Position numbers and translations under genes: made by a program. Below, piece after piece: positions 1 to 11,267 of a stretch of 64,000 nt of DNA (the first letter of the stretch is position 1; each line of letters starts with the position of its first letter). Below the pieces are notes generated by a model. It was not told the DNA's origin. It did not search any database and saw only the letters and a list, made by a program, of their open reading frames with translations. Source of the DNA: Mesostigma viride (Eukaryota > Streptophyta > Mesostigmatophyceae > Mesostigmatales > Mesostigmataceae); assembly GCA_009746045.1 (NCBI GenBank), contig RPFO01000076.1, positions 1,776,437 to 1,840,436 of the forward strand, given 5' to 3'.

Positions 1-1000
1 TGAGGAGGTGAGTAAGCGGGGCCGCAATGGTCGCGAAACGCGGGATGAAGCGGCGATAATACGATACCAAGCCCAAGAAGCTGCGCAAGGCGCGAACATT
101 CGCGGGAACAGGCCACTGTTGGACGGCGGCGACCTTATCGGGGTCCGTGGACACGCCCTTGTCCGAGAGAATGTGGCCTAGAAAGGGGACGCTGCGGCCT
201 GATTCTACCTTGCTGCGGCGGGCGGACAGTTTATTATCCGCCATGATCTGCAGAACCGCGGCAACATCCTCCAAGTGCTCCTCGAACGTGCGAGAGAAAA
301 TGAGGATGTCATCCAAGTAGATGGCCACGCAGGTGCGTTTGTACGGCTGCGTCCCCGGGTCCCACGGGATAGTCGGGTCGCGCAGGTCTGCCGAGACCTG
401 GGGCAGCCGACTAGTGCCCATCACCGACCTAAAGAGGTGGTTCATGAGCATCTGAAAAGAGGCAGGGCTGTTACACAAGCCCATGGCCGCCACGCGGAAT
501 TGGTAATGGCCAAAAGGCGTGGCAAAGGCTGTTTTATGGCAATCTTCGGGGGCGATCCGAAGTTGCCAAAAACCGTCTGCACAATCGAGCACCGTAAAGT
601 ACTTTGCGCCCTCCACCTTATTAAATATATCATCGATGCGGGGGAGGGGATACTTGGACTTCACGGTGATCGCATTGAGTTTGCGATAATCCGTAACCAG
701 ACGCCACTTCCCATTGGGTTTGGGCACCAGCAACACGCCCGCGCTGTAAGGGCTATTGCTGGGCTCGATCAAGCCGGCCTCCAACAAGCCGACCAAGATC
801 TTCTTGAGCTCTGCCAACTCCACGGGCCCCATGCGAAAAATGGGTGAGGTGGTAGGTGGGTGCCCCTCCTGCAAATGAATGCGGTGGAGCACCGGTCTGG
901 CCGGGGGAAACGTAGGTGTTTTCTCCTCAAACACGGCTGAATACTGATCGAGCACTGCGTTGAGTCGTTTCACCTCGTCTTCCGACAAGTCCATGCCAAG
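1..1000 (-). CDS. pol: gypsy reverse transcriptase, N-terminal part
   Basis: Translation of the minus strand gives recognisable gypsy RT blocks. A segment beginning YFTVLDCADGFWQLRIAPED (around 600-540) contains the first catalytic Asp. It is followed by FATPFGHYQFRVAAMGLCNS, and then by the YLDD polymerase box near 310-325. Further left, FLGHILSDKGVSTDPDKVAA and LRSFLGLVSYYRRFIPRFA mark the thumb and connection region. The enzyme would copy element RNA into cDNA. The window edge cuts it before RNase H. Confidence 0.85.
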
Positions 1001-1005
1001 CGAGT

Positions 1006-1665
1006 TTAACGAAACTCCAGCCTGGCATGCTGGGCGCTGGGCCCGCGCGCGTGGGCAAGGGCGTCCAGACGAATGGAGTAAACGGGAGGAGGCTGTCGGG
1101 CTCTCATCATCCGCTTGAACTCCCTTTTGGACATGAGAATGTCCGCAAGGCGACGACGGTCACTCTTGAGGGCAGGCGTGTCATCGGTGATGGTCATGCC
1201 GTTGGCCGCATACTGCCGCTCAGGTAACCAGAATGACCCATCTGGGAAGTGGGTAACCATGGTACCAAAAGAGACGGTCACCTTGGATATGTGCAGCCAG
1301 TCAATCCCTAGGATGATATCAGCCGCTTGTAAGGGAATGACCGTGGCGCGAATGGGCACGCTGGTGCCTTGTACGATAGGGGCCAAGTCCGCATAGCCCG
1401 GGGATGGCTGAGTGTAGCCATCCGAGTATCGCACGCGCCGAGCAATGGTATGGGGAGTCGGGGTTACTCCCAGGCGCTGCACTATGGCCTCACTGACGAA
1501 GGTGGTAGCCGCACCACTGTCAATGAGGACCTTGATGCCCTCCAAACAACGCCCAGAGCCCTGGGGGTCTGGTAGGCTTCCAGTGAAGAGGAGTAGTTGC
1601 CGCGGGCCTTCGCTAGGCTCCGCTTGCCATTCCTGGGTCTCTGTCACCACATTACATGGTAACAA
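1006..1665 (-). CDS. gypsy retropepsin (aspartic protease)
   Basis: This segment reads as a retroviral-type aspartic protease. The catalytic motif is seen as VLIDSGAATTFVSEAIVQRL, followed by a flap-like stretch and the closing motif ADIILGIDWL, matching the DSGA...ILG(I/L)DWL pattern of gypsy proteases. It normally acts as a homodimer that cleaves the Gag-Pol polyprotein. The same domain recurs at 41470-41853 and in a fragment at 42490-43074, which marks one gypsy lineage. The frame probably continues into reverse transcriptase further left. Confidence 0.85.
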   Translation of the reverse strand: MLPCNVVTETQEWQAEPSEGPRQLLLFTGSLPDPQGSGRCLEGIKVLIDSGAATTFVSEAIVQRLGVTPTPHTIARRVRYSDGYTQPSPGYADLAPIVQGTSVPIRATVIPLQAADIILGIDWLHISKVTVSFGTMVTHFPDGSFWLPERQYAANGMTITDDTPALKSDRRRLADILMSKREFKRMMRARQPPPVYSIRLDALAHARGPSAQHARLEFR

Positions 1666-1724
1666 AACTTGGGCGACTTGTTCATGGCCGGGTAAGGTGT
1701 CGCCCGGAGTGCCCTCCCGGCCTC

Positions 1725-3599
1725 TCAGTCCAACGCCTCTCCTGCAGGCCCCTCGTCCACCGGTGTGCCTCGCAGGTGGCCGGATGCGGCCGCGGAAGAG
1801 CCATCATCAGGCTCGGCCGCGTCTGCGGCATCCAGTTGGTTGAGGGCATGCCCAGCTTGCTGGTAGGCGCTTGGGGGCGCCTTGGGTTGTTGGTACAGCC
1901 GGGGCTGTTGGCGCGCTTGTTGCAAGCGTCGGGCACGCTCACCCGCACTGGGAGCTGTGCGCATATTTCGCGCCGGTGGTGGCCTCGAGGCCATTTGCGG
2001 GGAGGCCGCTTGGAAGTTGTTGCGTTGCACAGGCGGGGCCTGGTCCAGCGGAGGGAGATCAGGGCACTCACGTTTGATGTGCCCCACGCGGTTGCAGTGG
2101 TAGCACTGAATCCGGGAAGTGTCCAAGGCATTAATGTCCAGGACCTCGCACTGTAGCTCATCCACCCACACGGGGGCGAATCCCAGCTCATTGAGTTCCA
2201 GTGCATTCACGCGGGGTTTTGGGGTCCGCTGCACCAAGGGAGCTATCTCCGCTAGGTAGGTCTTGATGTCCTGCAGGTTCCATTGAGCCCAGGAGAGGTG
2301 GGCGAATTTCCGCTTCACCTCATCCCGGAATTCGGGTTGCAAGCCCTCATAGAACCTTGCCAAGGCTTCTGGGCCCATCAGGTCATCAACCCGCCCAGCT
2401 AGAAGCTCGAACTTGGTCATATATTCCCGATAGCTCAGGTTCCCCTGCTTGAACGCCCCAAAAGCCTCCCGGTCCAGCTTGTCTTGGTCGGGTGGCAGGT
2501 ACTTGGCCCGTGCTCGCCGAAATAATTCAGCCAAGCTGCTGGGGAAGCCATTGGCCAGGGCGCTTTCGCAATGGAGAGCTTGTCTCACATCGGGAGCCAG
2601 TGCCTCGCTGGACACCAGCTTGACCTTGATATCCTCGTCCAAGAGCTTGCGATTGTATGTCTCCCAGATGTCGATCTTCTGAGACACTGCAATCTCCCAA
2701 GCCTCAAACTCTTGGTACGAGCAGTCGGGTTTAAACTTGGGAATATCCGACAGCTTGGGCAACGGTGGTAGTCGCCCTGCATTGTGAGTATCATCGTCAT
2801 GATGGCCCATGATACTCGCGGGTCTCCCGGGCCTGGCCACACCTTGCGAGGTGTGCCCACGCGGGTAACCTGCCGGGGGGCTGCACTCATCCTCACCCGG
2901 GTGCTCATACCCATGTGGGTAGTGGGCGCGGCTTGCATAATGATGGGCGGCGGTGGCCGCTGGGTGCTGCGCTCGTGGGTCACCCGGAGCCAGGCGGTCG
3001 TATGCTGAGTTGGGGAGGGGAATCGCCTCCCCTGCGACCCCGAAGGAAGACCGACCGGTCCGTGCGGTGCCCTGGCCCTGCCCAGCCATATTTGGCGAGG
3101 CATGGCCGAAGGGGCTAGCCCCAAGGGGTCCAGGCGCATGATAGGACGCCCGATTCGCAGCGCGGCGAGACCGCGATCGGCTATCATACAAGGGTGGCGC
3201 CGGGGCGCTGCTGGGCCAAGTGGCCAATGTAGGTTGCGGCAGCACCGTAGGCAGGGCCCCACTCCTACCGTAGTGCAGGGTAACATTATTCCCCTGCGCC
3301 CCCGCGCCGGCTCCTACACCAAGGGCCGGACCCGCCGACAATCCCGCGATGGATGTTCCACTAGGTGGTCCATTAAGGGGATTCACTACAGGGCTATCAG
3401 GTGGTGCACCGGCAGCCGCCGAGGAATTCCCTCCCAAACGTGGGGTTTGTGCTGGGGATGACCCCCTAGAGCCACGCTCACTACTCGGGCGTGAGTGATT
3501 TTGGGTAGCTCTCTCTGCCGCCTCGAGTGCTGCCACGAGGGAAGGGGCAGGAGAGAAGCGATGGGCCTCTCGTCGCCCTCGCTCAATACCGTCAGCCAT
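1725..3599 (-). CDS. gag: gypsy Gag polyprotein
   Basis: Open frame of 624 codons. The first 230 or so residues are low-complexity (Gly, Pro, Ser, Arg, His). The middle holds an alpha-helical Gag core that includes the stretch FRDEVKRKFAHLSWAQWN. Near residue 500 there is a CCHC zinc knuckle, CYHCNRVGHIKREC, at about 2064-2110. A knuckle of the CX2CX4HX4C form binds RNA during packaging in this family. The C-terminal tail is Gln, Pro and Ala rich. The first methionine at 3599 fits, because upstream sequence is non-coding. The protease frame follows directly, as in other gypsy elements. Confidence 0.88.
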   Translation of the reverse strand: MADGIERGRREAHRFSPAPSLVAALEAAERATQNHSRPSSERGSRGSSPAQTPRLGGNSSAAAGAPPDSPVVNPLNGPPSGTSIAGLSAGPALGVGAGAGAQGNNVTLHYGRSGALPTVLPQPTLATWPSSAPAPPLYDSRSRSRRAANRASYHAPGPLGASPFGHASPNMAGQGQGTARTGRSSFGVAGEAIPLPNSAYDRLAPGDPRAQHPAATAAHHYASRAHYPHGYEHPGEDECSPPAGYPRGHTSQGVARPGRPASIMGHHDDDTHNAGRLPPLPKLSDIPKFKPDCSYQEFEAWEIAVSQKIDIWETYNRKLLDEDIKVKLVSSEALAPDVRQALHCESALANGFPSSLAELFRRARAKYLPPDQDKLDREAFGAFKQGNLSYREYMTKFELLAGRVDDLMGPEALARFYEGLQPEFRDEVKRKFAHLSWAQWNLQDIKTYLAEIAPLVQRTPKPRVNALELNELGFAPVWVDELQCEVLDINALDTSRIQCYHCNRVGHIKRECPDLPPLDQAPPVQRNNFQAASPQMASRPPPARNMRTAPSAGERARRLQQARQQPRLYQQPKAPPSAYQQAGHALNQLDAADAAEPDDGSSAAASGHLRGTPVDEGPAGEALD

Positions 3600-4750
3600 C
3601 GCGTGGTGGCTGGTACAGTGTGAAACAATGTGCCTTTAGTCTTGGCAGGGTGATAAATTAATAATAATCCTCACACACACCCACAGCTTCCAAACAGGTT
3701 ACACAATGCTCTAACAAGGGGGGTAGGGCATGTTCCTTGTTAGCCTACAATGTACCTGGTTGTCCATGCGGATCCGCTGGAAGCGCAGTCCCTTGAACGA
3801 CCGGTGCTGGAATAGATCCGTGGAAGCGTCCTCTCGGGCACTGTCACGCGAACCGGGTCACGGGGACCAAGCACCAAAATACGTCAATCAAGGGACGTGA
3901 GATATTCATGCAGCTTGCCGGAGCTGACAGTATATATCCCAGATATAGGGTGTGAGGCAATATCCAAGACGCCAAATAATGCGTGAAATCGCAACCCACA
4001 AAGCGTTTCCTTATAAAGCACGCAGTATAAGGAGATTCGTTTCCGGACGAATCCCTTAGGTCAACCGGACAAGGCCAGGTTGGGGCATGCAAGAACCGCA
4101 ATGTGGGTAACGGGTATGGACAGATAGGATTGTGGGGATCCGACCCCCACAATGAATTACTGCAAGCGGAATTAGTAAGGGTTCCGGCCCTTATATAATT
4201 CCGTTGCTGATCCGGATCAGATTACAGAAAAACGGGACGGGATAGAGGCCACTAGGAAAGTTTCCTCCGAGTCCAGTTTAACACGTATGGCTATTTAGAA
4301 TAGCGCCTTAATGATTGAGAATGAATGCGAAAGACCTTTGACTTCCTATGCGTCACAGCGCACGATGGTGGCTTAAGAATACTTGTCACACAATACGAAT
4401 AAGCTCAAACCCGGAAAACCGGTTTCGTATATTACAATGTTACCACACAGATTAAAACACTCAATGCGGGAAGACTTACACCCAGTAGGCGAGGGATTCA
4501 CACTCGAGCCCACAGGAGATTTACACTCCAGGATTAAGCGATGGTAAATAATCTGTAGAGCAACGTGGTAAATTACGATACAAGGTCCGGATTGCTGGCA
4601 TAGCTCGTGCCTTCCTATTTTGTCCCTTCGTCCCCGTTGGTGGCTGCGCCTGGCGCTGCCAACCAGGCATGACGTGAGGTCCGCGGGGACGGGCTTCTCG
4701 AACCGTCTAGAACACGTTAAAGACCAGTACGGCTAGAGGCCTCTCCTGAA
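3600..4750 (-). other. gypsy leader and possible 5' LTR, not delimited
   Basis: No coding signal is seen between the gag start and about 4750. For a minus-strand gypsy element this is where the primer-binding site and 5' LTR should lie, but without the 3' LTR in the window I cannot mark the edges. One small hairpin with 9-bp arms (ATTGTGGGG / CCCCACAAT) and a 7-base loop sits at 4129-4153. Confidence 0.4.
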
Positions 4751-5593
4751 AAATATCCAAATGTCCGTAGGTACCATCATAACGCATGTGCAGTGCCACT
4801 TGGCTGTCCGGTAACTCCCGTTCAGGCGCTAGGTCTGCCTACGGCGCAAAGGCCGAGTTTGTCAGCAAAACTTCTACACTTACTTCCACACGGATTGCCT
4901 CGGCTGCCAACTATACTATGGCCTCGGCACTGGCGCCGGATTACGGTCGGCGCCGATCGACCGGGACGGATAATTTAATACCACAAATGGCATGTTGCAT
5001 CCGTGCAACACATGGACTGGTTGTGACAGCCAAGGGTTTAGCTGTCGTGGGTTTGCTGAGTGTCAGATCATGGCAGTCTGCTAGGCTGGTGCTAGAACAG
5101 CCTTAGCGCGGTTACTGCTATGTCTTGCCCGTGCTAACTGATGCTGCAGCCACATGTGCGTGGAGCGCGAATCGTCCCGTGAGGAGAAGGAGGACGGGCG
5201 GGGCCGGTGCACCCACGGGCAGGTCTGGGGAAGAAGGAGGCGGAGCACCCAGTGTGGGAGAAGGAGAAGGCGGGGAAGCACTGAAGCTCCACCCCATGTC
5301 AGGCCTCTAGTATAGGTGGCAGTTAACTAAACCCATGCACCTGCAGGTTGTAGCTCAGAATGTATTAAAAATCATATGCCCCAAGGTTTTCAGGTATATG
5401 TGTAACAGTGACTCCCAACGGATACAGTACTGTATATGTTCCTAATTTATTAATTTCTTACTGAATAATTGTTGTGTTTATGAACCCATGAAGAGCAAAG
5501 CCCTGTGGGGATAGCTGGGCATAGCTTGATATATCATGGGGGTGCAGCTGCCCTGGTGCACCTCGAGCAAGTGTCGTTTACATTCTTACCCTT
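4751..5593. other. Non-coding stretch, nothing recognised
   Basis: Open frames here are short and lack any motif. A short segment around 5341-5370 (GCAGGTTGTAGCTCAGAATG) recurs in altered form at 5594-5620, so this part may belong to the degenerate repeat that follows. No promoter, RNA gene or transposon end could be supported. Confidence 0.3.
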
Positions 5594-6015
5594 GCAGGAA
5601 GTAGCTTAGAATGTATTAAGAGGTTGGCCCTCGGCAGGGCGATGACGGGGCGATGACGGGGCGATGACGGGGCGATGACGGGGCGTTGACGCGCGTGATG
5701 AATAGGATCTGTTTGATAGGCGGAGGCTATTGGTAATATAGTTTGTTGATTAAGAGAAGAGTTTAGATGTTGGCCCGTCGAGGGCGATGACGGTGACGAC
5801 CGTCACCGTCATCGCCCTCGACGGGCGTGATGAAAAGCCCATGTTTGATATGCGGCAGCTATTGGTAGTATAGGTCGTTGACTATCACTCCGAATAAAGA
5901 GTTAACAGGTTAAGGCCCTCGGCCGGGCGATGACGGGGCGGTGACGGGGCGTTGACGCTCGTGATGAATAGGACCTGTTTGATAGGCGGCGGCTATTGCT
6001 AATATATAGGTCGGA
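5594..6015. repeat. Three degenerate units with GATGACGGGGC minisatellite core
   Basis: Three related blocks start near 5625, 5771 and 5910. Each runs from a GGCCCTCG-like start through copies of GATGACGGGGC to GTGATGAATAGGA or similar and GGCGGCTATTG. The first block has four tandem 12-bp copies of the core (about 5639-5690). The middle block instead holds a perfect hairpin, listed separately. Confidence 0.7.
5774..5825. repeat. Perfect 25-bp inverted repeat with 2-base centre
   Basis: Arms 5774-5798 and 5801-5825 are exact reverse complements, separated only by AC. The arm starts CCCGTCGAGGGCGATGACGG, so it is built from the same GATGACGG core as the flanking minisatellite. Such a near-perfect palindrome could extrude a cruciform. 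Confidence 0.92.
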
Positions 6016-6927
6016 TACAAGTTTTGCGGGCTTCGCCCGCGACATTAGAGCTTGTACTTTTTGTGGCCGGTCCCCGGCCAGGGAGCCCCGGCTAGGGAGA
6101 TGCGTGACACCACGTACCGCCGCCGAAGGCCAGGTGGCGCTAGCCCCGCCAAGGAGCGCGCGCTAGCTTTAGGGTTTCGACCACAAGATTGAGATTCATG
6201 GAGGTTGGCAAAAGTGAAAAAGAAAAAAAAAACGAGAAAAATGCGGGAAAGAGGAAGATTAGAGCCCGGAACCTTGCAGTTCGATTCATGATGGAGTGTG
6301 CCTTGGCGCCTGAAGTCGACGTAACCAAATTTTGGAGAAGTTGCACAATATGTATCTTGCTACAAAGGGACAACTTGCGCAACCGCGCAATGGACGGAGC
6401 TCGCGAACTACGTCTTGCGGAGTTCAACTAGCTCCAGATTGACTGCTACCCCTGCACGGGAGCGCGATGCGCGCGGGGATGAGTGACCTCGCCAACCCCG
6501 CAGACAGCAGGGGAAAATCGCTTACAGGCGGTGGAGCACAGGAAAATCCACGTGTGAGCTTCCTGCGCGTTTGTAACGGGATATCGCCAACAGAAAGTTT
6601 GGTCCAACAGCCCAAAAGTTTGCGACGGTTATATCTGGAGCTCGCGAACACAGGACATCGCAGAGTTTGGCTCCTGCTGCAATCTGGGCACACGGACCTC
6701 TGCCAAATGGCTCATCTGGATGTAACGCTTCAGAAACCTCAAAAATGGGCGCGCCGTGGTTTGACCTTTTCGTGATTGGTCGCAACGAAATTTCGCGCAG
6801 CTCATTCGTCAAGCGGACTGTAAGTAGCGCCGCTGAGTGGCTGGAGCCGAAAGCCGTTCGAAAGAGTGTTAGCTAAATTAATTGTGCCAAGGCTTCGTTT
6901 TACAAATTTTAGAATATATGTTGATTT
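6016..6927. other. Non-coding stretch with one small hairpin
   Basis: A compact hairpin GCGGGC-TTC-GCCCGC lies at 6029-6043, enclosed by TACAAG and CTTGTA. It could form in RNA or DNA, but no poly-T terminator follows. The rest of the interval has only short frames without motifs. I see no gene here. Confidence 0.35.
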
Positions 6928-7290
6928 GTGTACCACCCCCCTCCTTCCCACAGCAGGTACGCAGCGCCCGGCTGTTTTCCTGTACGGTATTTGTGTACCA
7001 ACTGTACGGTATTTGTGTACCACCCCCCTCCTTCCCACGGCAGGTACGCAGCTCCCGGCTGTTGTCCTGTACGGTATTTGTGTATCACCTGTACGGTATT
7101 TGTGTATCACCCCCCTCCTTCCCACGGCAGGTACGCAGCGACCTGCTGTTGTACTGGCGGCAGTTGTGTATCACCTGTACGGTATTTGTGTATCACCCCC
7201 CTCCTTCCCACGGCAGGTACGCAGCGAACCGCTGTTGTACTGGCGGCAGTTGTGTATCACCTGTACGGTAGTTGTGTATCGCCACCCTCC
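6928..7290. repeat. 86-87 bp tandem repeat, about four copies
   Basis: Copies begin at 6928, 7015, 7102, 7188 and (degenerate) 7274, with the shared text GTGTACCACCCCCCTCCTTC or GTGTATCACCCCCCTCC followed by GCAGGTACGCAGC. Each unit also carries internal copies of CTGTACGGTATTTGTGT. Several overlapping frames across it are by-products of the repeat and not genes. Confidence 0.9.
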
Positions 7291-8294
7291 ATGGCCCATG
7301 CAGCCCGGCCCGGCATCGTGCCGTCGCCGTGCCGACGACGTTTTCTCGAACAACTAGAATTTGAATTTTAGGGACTGGAGCGGCTGGCACGCTAGCGGCA
7401 CAACCATGCAACGGAACAAGAGAACCGAGAAACTGTGGCCGCCAGGAGGATAAAGGTTTCAAGGCGCATGCGTTTGAGGCTAGCCAGATCCGAATGCGAG
7501 GTTTTACTTTATCAAACCGATGTATATCAATGTGGCCAGAATTCTTTTCCAGTTGCGGGGTCGTGTAACGCCAATTTGTTGTTGGGCCGGGCACTTTAAT
7601 CGTGATTGCAAGAAGTCAGTTCACGACGCCGTTAGCGTGGCATTTATGTACATCAATTCATCGTTCGGCTTCTTTATCCTATCGGCAACTCCTCACGACG
7701 TGTGAGCGTGAGTCGGTTGTCGTGTGAATGGACACTTAATTCTGGGAAAGTAAGTCACTGGAGTGCCAATTTCACCGATCGCAAAACATTTACCCAGTTT
7801 GGGCAGATAGACCTGGCTAAATACGAGGGCGAGCGGAAGTAATTGTTGATGCACAGCCATCTGCTTCCTGCGCTTTGTAATTGTAATGAATTGTTCGCAA
7901 ATTGGCGTCTCTAGCGGTTACTCCTCTGTGCACAGCTGGCGAGCAAGAAGACTTCATTGGCAGCCGGACTGCGGATGCGCGTCGTTGGAATATTACATAG
8001 CAACGTTAACATGTTTGCTGCGTTTTTTGTGCAGCTTGTCTAGCCAACTACATTTGGGAGACTTGGCAAGGTTGCCTCCAATCGTCGAAGTCACAACCTG
8101 GGTGTCAATTCACGTTTACTAGGCACGGTCATAGTAACATTTTAATGGCATTTGTGCCAGTTTCGACATGGGTTTTCACTCTGATCTGATGGAGTAGGGC
8201 CTAGCTCCGTGGTTTTGTGTCATTGTAGCAGTTTAGTCGCCTGCTAACGCAGTGAATCTTCCATCCCACCTCTCCCACCCCCACCCGCACTTCT
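7291..8294. other. Non-coding stretch, nothing recognised
   Basis: Frames are short, mutually overlapping and without known motifs. No transposon ends or RNA genes were found. It separates the 87-bp tandem repeat from the CT microsatellite. Confidence 0.3.
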
Positions 8295-8640
<346 letters not shown>

Positions 8641-9349
8641 CTCTTGTCCCTCCCGCGCCCCTCCTCTCTCTTTCCCTTTCCCTTGGCTGTTGAGAAGGAC
8701 TGGGGTGAAAACTCCAGACCGTTGGTGGCTGCCTTCAAGCAGGAAGTTTCAAGGATCAACAAGTTTTTGTGAGCTGTCTGATATGGTCACTGCTGCGACA
8801 AAGGTGAGTTATCTTGTTTTTCATGCAATTTTTTTGCTGTAGCGAGGTAAGCCGGCCATTTTGTACTCCCCTTTCTTTTGCTCTCACGACTCATTCTTGT
8901 TGTGGTTTATATGGTCCCGTTAAGTGGCATGCATTATCATTATCCACATTAGTGCGAGAAACCATCCGCAGTGTTGTAGCTTGCATCTACAACAACAGTT
9001 TTTGCTGCCGCCACCACTGCTATTACCAACATTAAAGTCATTCTTGCTTTCTAAGCACTCTTTTTCCTCTTAGGCTGTTGGTTGGGATACCAGCCACCCT
9101 TGCACGCATAAATTCAAGCACCGGGTGCATGTGAAAACACAACCAAGGCAAGAATGTCCCCCTATCGCAATATCCCACCCACGCAACGCACCCAATGCAG
9201 CAAGAATGGGACCACAGTGTTGCCATGAGCTCTAGCACCGTTGCCACCCCTAGCTTTCTACTGTTCCCGTCCATCCTTATTTACACTGGGTGCTTTGCTT
9301 GCATTTCTGGCTCAGTGCCAGTTTGCACTTGCTAGCTTGCTAAGACAAT
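8641..9349. other. Non-coding stretch, nothing recognised
   Basis: No supported gene, RNA or transposon end. Frames are short and without motifs. Confidence 0.3.
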
Positions 9350-9780
9350 AATGCAGCTTGCAAACGGCAAGGGCAAGCACCCGGGTAAGAGCAAAGGCAA
9401 CCGCACGAGCAAAGGAAAGGGAAACTGGAAGAGCAAGCACAATAAAGGCCAAGGAAAGGACAAAGGCACGTGTGCTTGCCGAAAGGGCAGGCTCAAGGGA
9501 AATGGCAAGGGCAAGGGCAGGGGCAGGCACAAGGGAAGCGGATAAGGGCAAGGGCAGGCGCAAGGGAAAGAGATAAGGACAAGTTTAGCACGAGGGAACG
9601 GACAAGCGGGGCAAGGGCAGGCACAAGGGAAAAGATGAAGACAAGGGCAGGCACTAGGGGAAGGATGAGGGCAACGGCAAACACTGGGGATCAAAGGATA
9701 GGGGCAAGGGCAGATGCTAGGGTAACAGTTAGGGCAAAGGCAGGCACAAGAGAAGAATAAGGGGGCGTGAAGTATAAGTG
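9350..9780. repeat. Degenerate purine-rich GGCAAG/GGCACAAGG repeat
   Basis: A run of six- to nine-base motifs of the type GGCAAG, GGCACAAGGG and AGCAAGCAC recurs dozens of times with drift. Frames rich in Lys/Gly or Ala/Arg on plus, and Leu/Pro/Cys on minus, reflect the repeat and not protein selection. Confidence 0.8.
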
Positions 9781-10010
9781 GAAATGCGGGTGGCGACATG
9801 GGGTTCGATCGGGCCCGCTGATGCAAATGCAGATTTCAACTGCAGTGCATGACAAACACAAGCGTAGACATAGGCAACGACAAATTCCTTGCATGCGTGC
9901 CTTGCTCTTCACCGGCTGCCTCGTTTGCTAGTTGTGTAACAGTTTCTACCGAAACATCACTTGCCATTGTAAGGTCTGCCTTGCTGCCGTGCCAGTGGGT
10001 AGCAGGGTGA

Positions 10011-10230
10011 TCGTGCTTGTTCCTTTTCAAGGGAGGGATGCATGTGGAGTAGGTGGGTGGGTGTGCTTGTTCCTTGCCAAGGGAGGGATGCACAAAGGTT
10101 AGATAGGTGCACGTGCTTGTTTCTTGTCAAGGGAGGGACGCATAAAGGGTAGGTGGGGGCACATGGTTGTGCCTCGTCAAGGGCGGGATGCACGATTAGG
10201 GTAGGTGGGGGCATGTGGTTGGTCCTTGTC
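10011..10230. repeat. 50-bp tandem repeat, four and a half copies
   Basis: The word GGGAGGGATGC or a close variant recurs exactly every 50 bases, at 10031, 10081, 10131 and 10181. The unit also contains GTGCTTGTTCCTTGTCAA and GTAGGTGGG. A fifth partial unit ends near 10230. The minus-strand frames across it are repeat-derived. Confidence 0.9.
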
Positions 10231-10809
10231 TTTTCACCGCCCAAGCGATGGCGATGTAGCATGCATTATACATTTATTCGTGCATTAAAAATCACTTTCC
10301 TTACAAGCGGCCTTTGCCGACTCCATCTGCCGTTGTCATTTCTCCGTATTGCTTTGTCCGGACACGGTTTTTGTGTCGCAGGTCTTCCCCCGTAAAGGCA
10401 CAAGCTGCCTGCGCGCGGAATTCTGTGCAGACACCTCGGTTTCCAACACGACGGCTTCCCGCACATATCGAACTCTGGATGTAAAACATCTTCCCCCGGC
10501 GCACTCGCTCCCGGATGGAGCTTCTGTGCGGTGCCGACATCCCCGGAGCTGTCCTAAGCACCGCATGGAAACAGTATTTTAAGCCACGAAGAGAAGCCAC
10601 GAATTTGATATTGACTTGATATTGTCGTCAGAAGACTTTATATGCTCTTTTCTGTGAAGGCGTTGGATTTTTGTGCATGACATGTAATCCTGCATGTAAT
10701 AATGAAATGTTTTATGATATAGAAACTTGTCTTGCATGAGCCTTGCTGCAAATGCCATTCATTTTTTTTCCCGGGTAAATGTGTGTTAGGGGTTAGGTTG
10801 ACCGAAATG
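10231..10809. other. Non-coding stretch left of YR-I
   Basis: Nothing recognised. Its right edge is the YR-I insertion point, where target sequence ending GACCGAAATG meets element sequence starting AGAATCGGGG. Confidence 0.35.
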
Positions 10810-11196
10810 AGAATCGGGGTTCTCTGAACATAGTTTCTTTATAGTGATACATACGGAAGGGGAGCCGCTGATGCTAGGTGAAATAGAGCTGGGTGATGTG
10901 ATCGTAATAAGGTTGATTAGGCTTCTAGTGTACGAGTATTACGGATGATATGGCCTAATTGTTGCGGCCCATACCTTGACGGTGTGCTGAGTACCTTGAC
11001 GACGGATTTTTGCGTCTAGGTTCTCCTAACAGATCTGTGATTGCGGACGGGTTTGCAACAAGCAATATCTGAAGTAAAACTTGACGGCTAAAACTGTTTA
11101 GAGGCCGTTGCCGGATCTGGCCGTTGGTAGAGAGTCGTTGGCCTTGAAACACGATAAAAGCTTGCTCACCTAGCTCATGGCGGTCTCTTTTGTTTT
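10810..11196 (+). repeat. YR-I A1 terminal repeat
   Basis: This 387-bp block, starting AGAATCGGGGTTCTCTGAAC and ending TCTCTTTTGTTTT, recurs almost unchanged at 18655-19037 (A2). The main visible difference is a 4-bp stretch near 10847. It is followed by a short leader and the gag start codon at 11268. Confidence 0.93.
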
Positions 11197-11267
11197 AACG
11201 AAGGCGGCGACAGGGGTCAGGGGCAGCGTAGCTGACGCCCGGAATTCCTTTCTGCAAAGCGGCTGGG

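Larger units (their letters stand above)
1..3660 (-). mobile_element. Ty3/gypsy LTR retrotransposon, 5' part (fossil)
   Basis: Minus-strand LTR retroelement cut by the left window edge. Reading right to left it shows gag (3599-1725), a retropepsin (1665-1006) and the start of reverse transcriptase (about 1000 to 1). This order is the Ty3/gypsy plan. RNase H, integrase and the 3' LTR would lie outside the window, so LTR length and age cannot be measured. Gag and protease are both long and open, so this part looks fairly whole with few breaks. Related fragments of the same lineage lie at 40264-41822, 42490-43074 and 63440-64000. Confidence 0.9.

Noticed and set aside
6029-6043. GC-rich hairpin as a bacterial-type terminator
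   Set aside because: No U-tract follows and the surroundings are eukaryotic repeat DNA.
9358-9826. Lys/Gly-rich or Cys/Pro/Leu-rich proteins on the two strands
   Set aside because: Products of the degenerate GGCAAG repeat.
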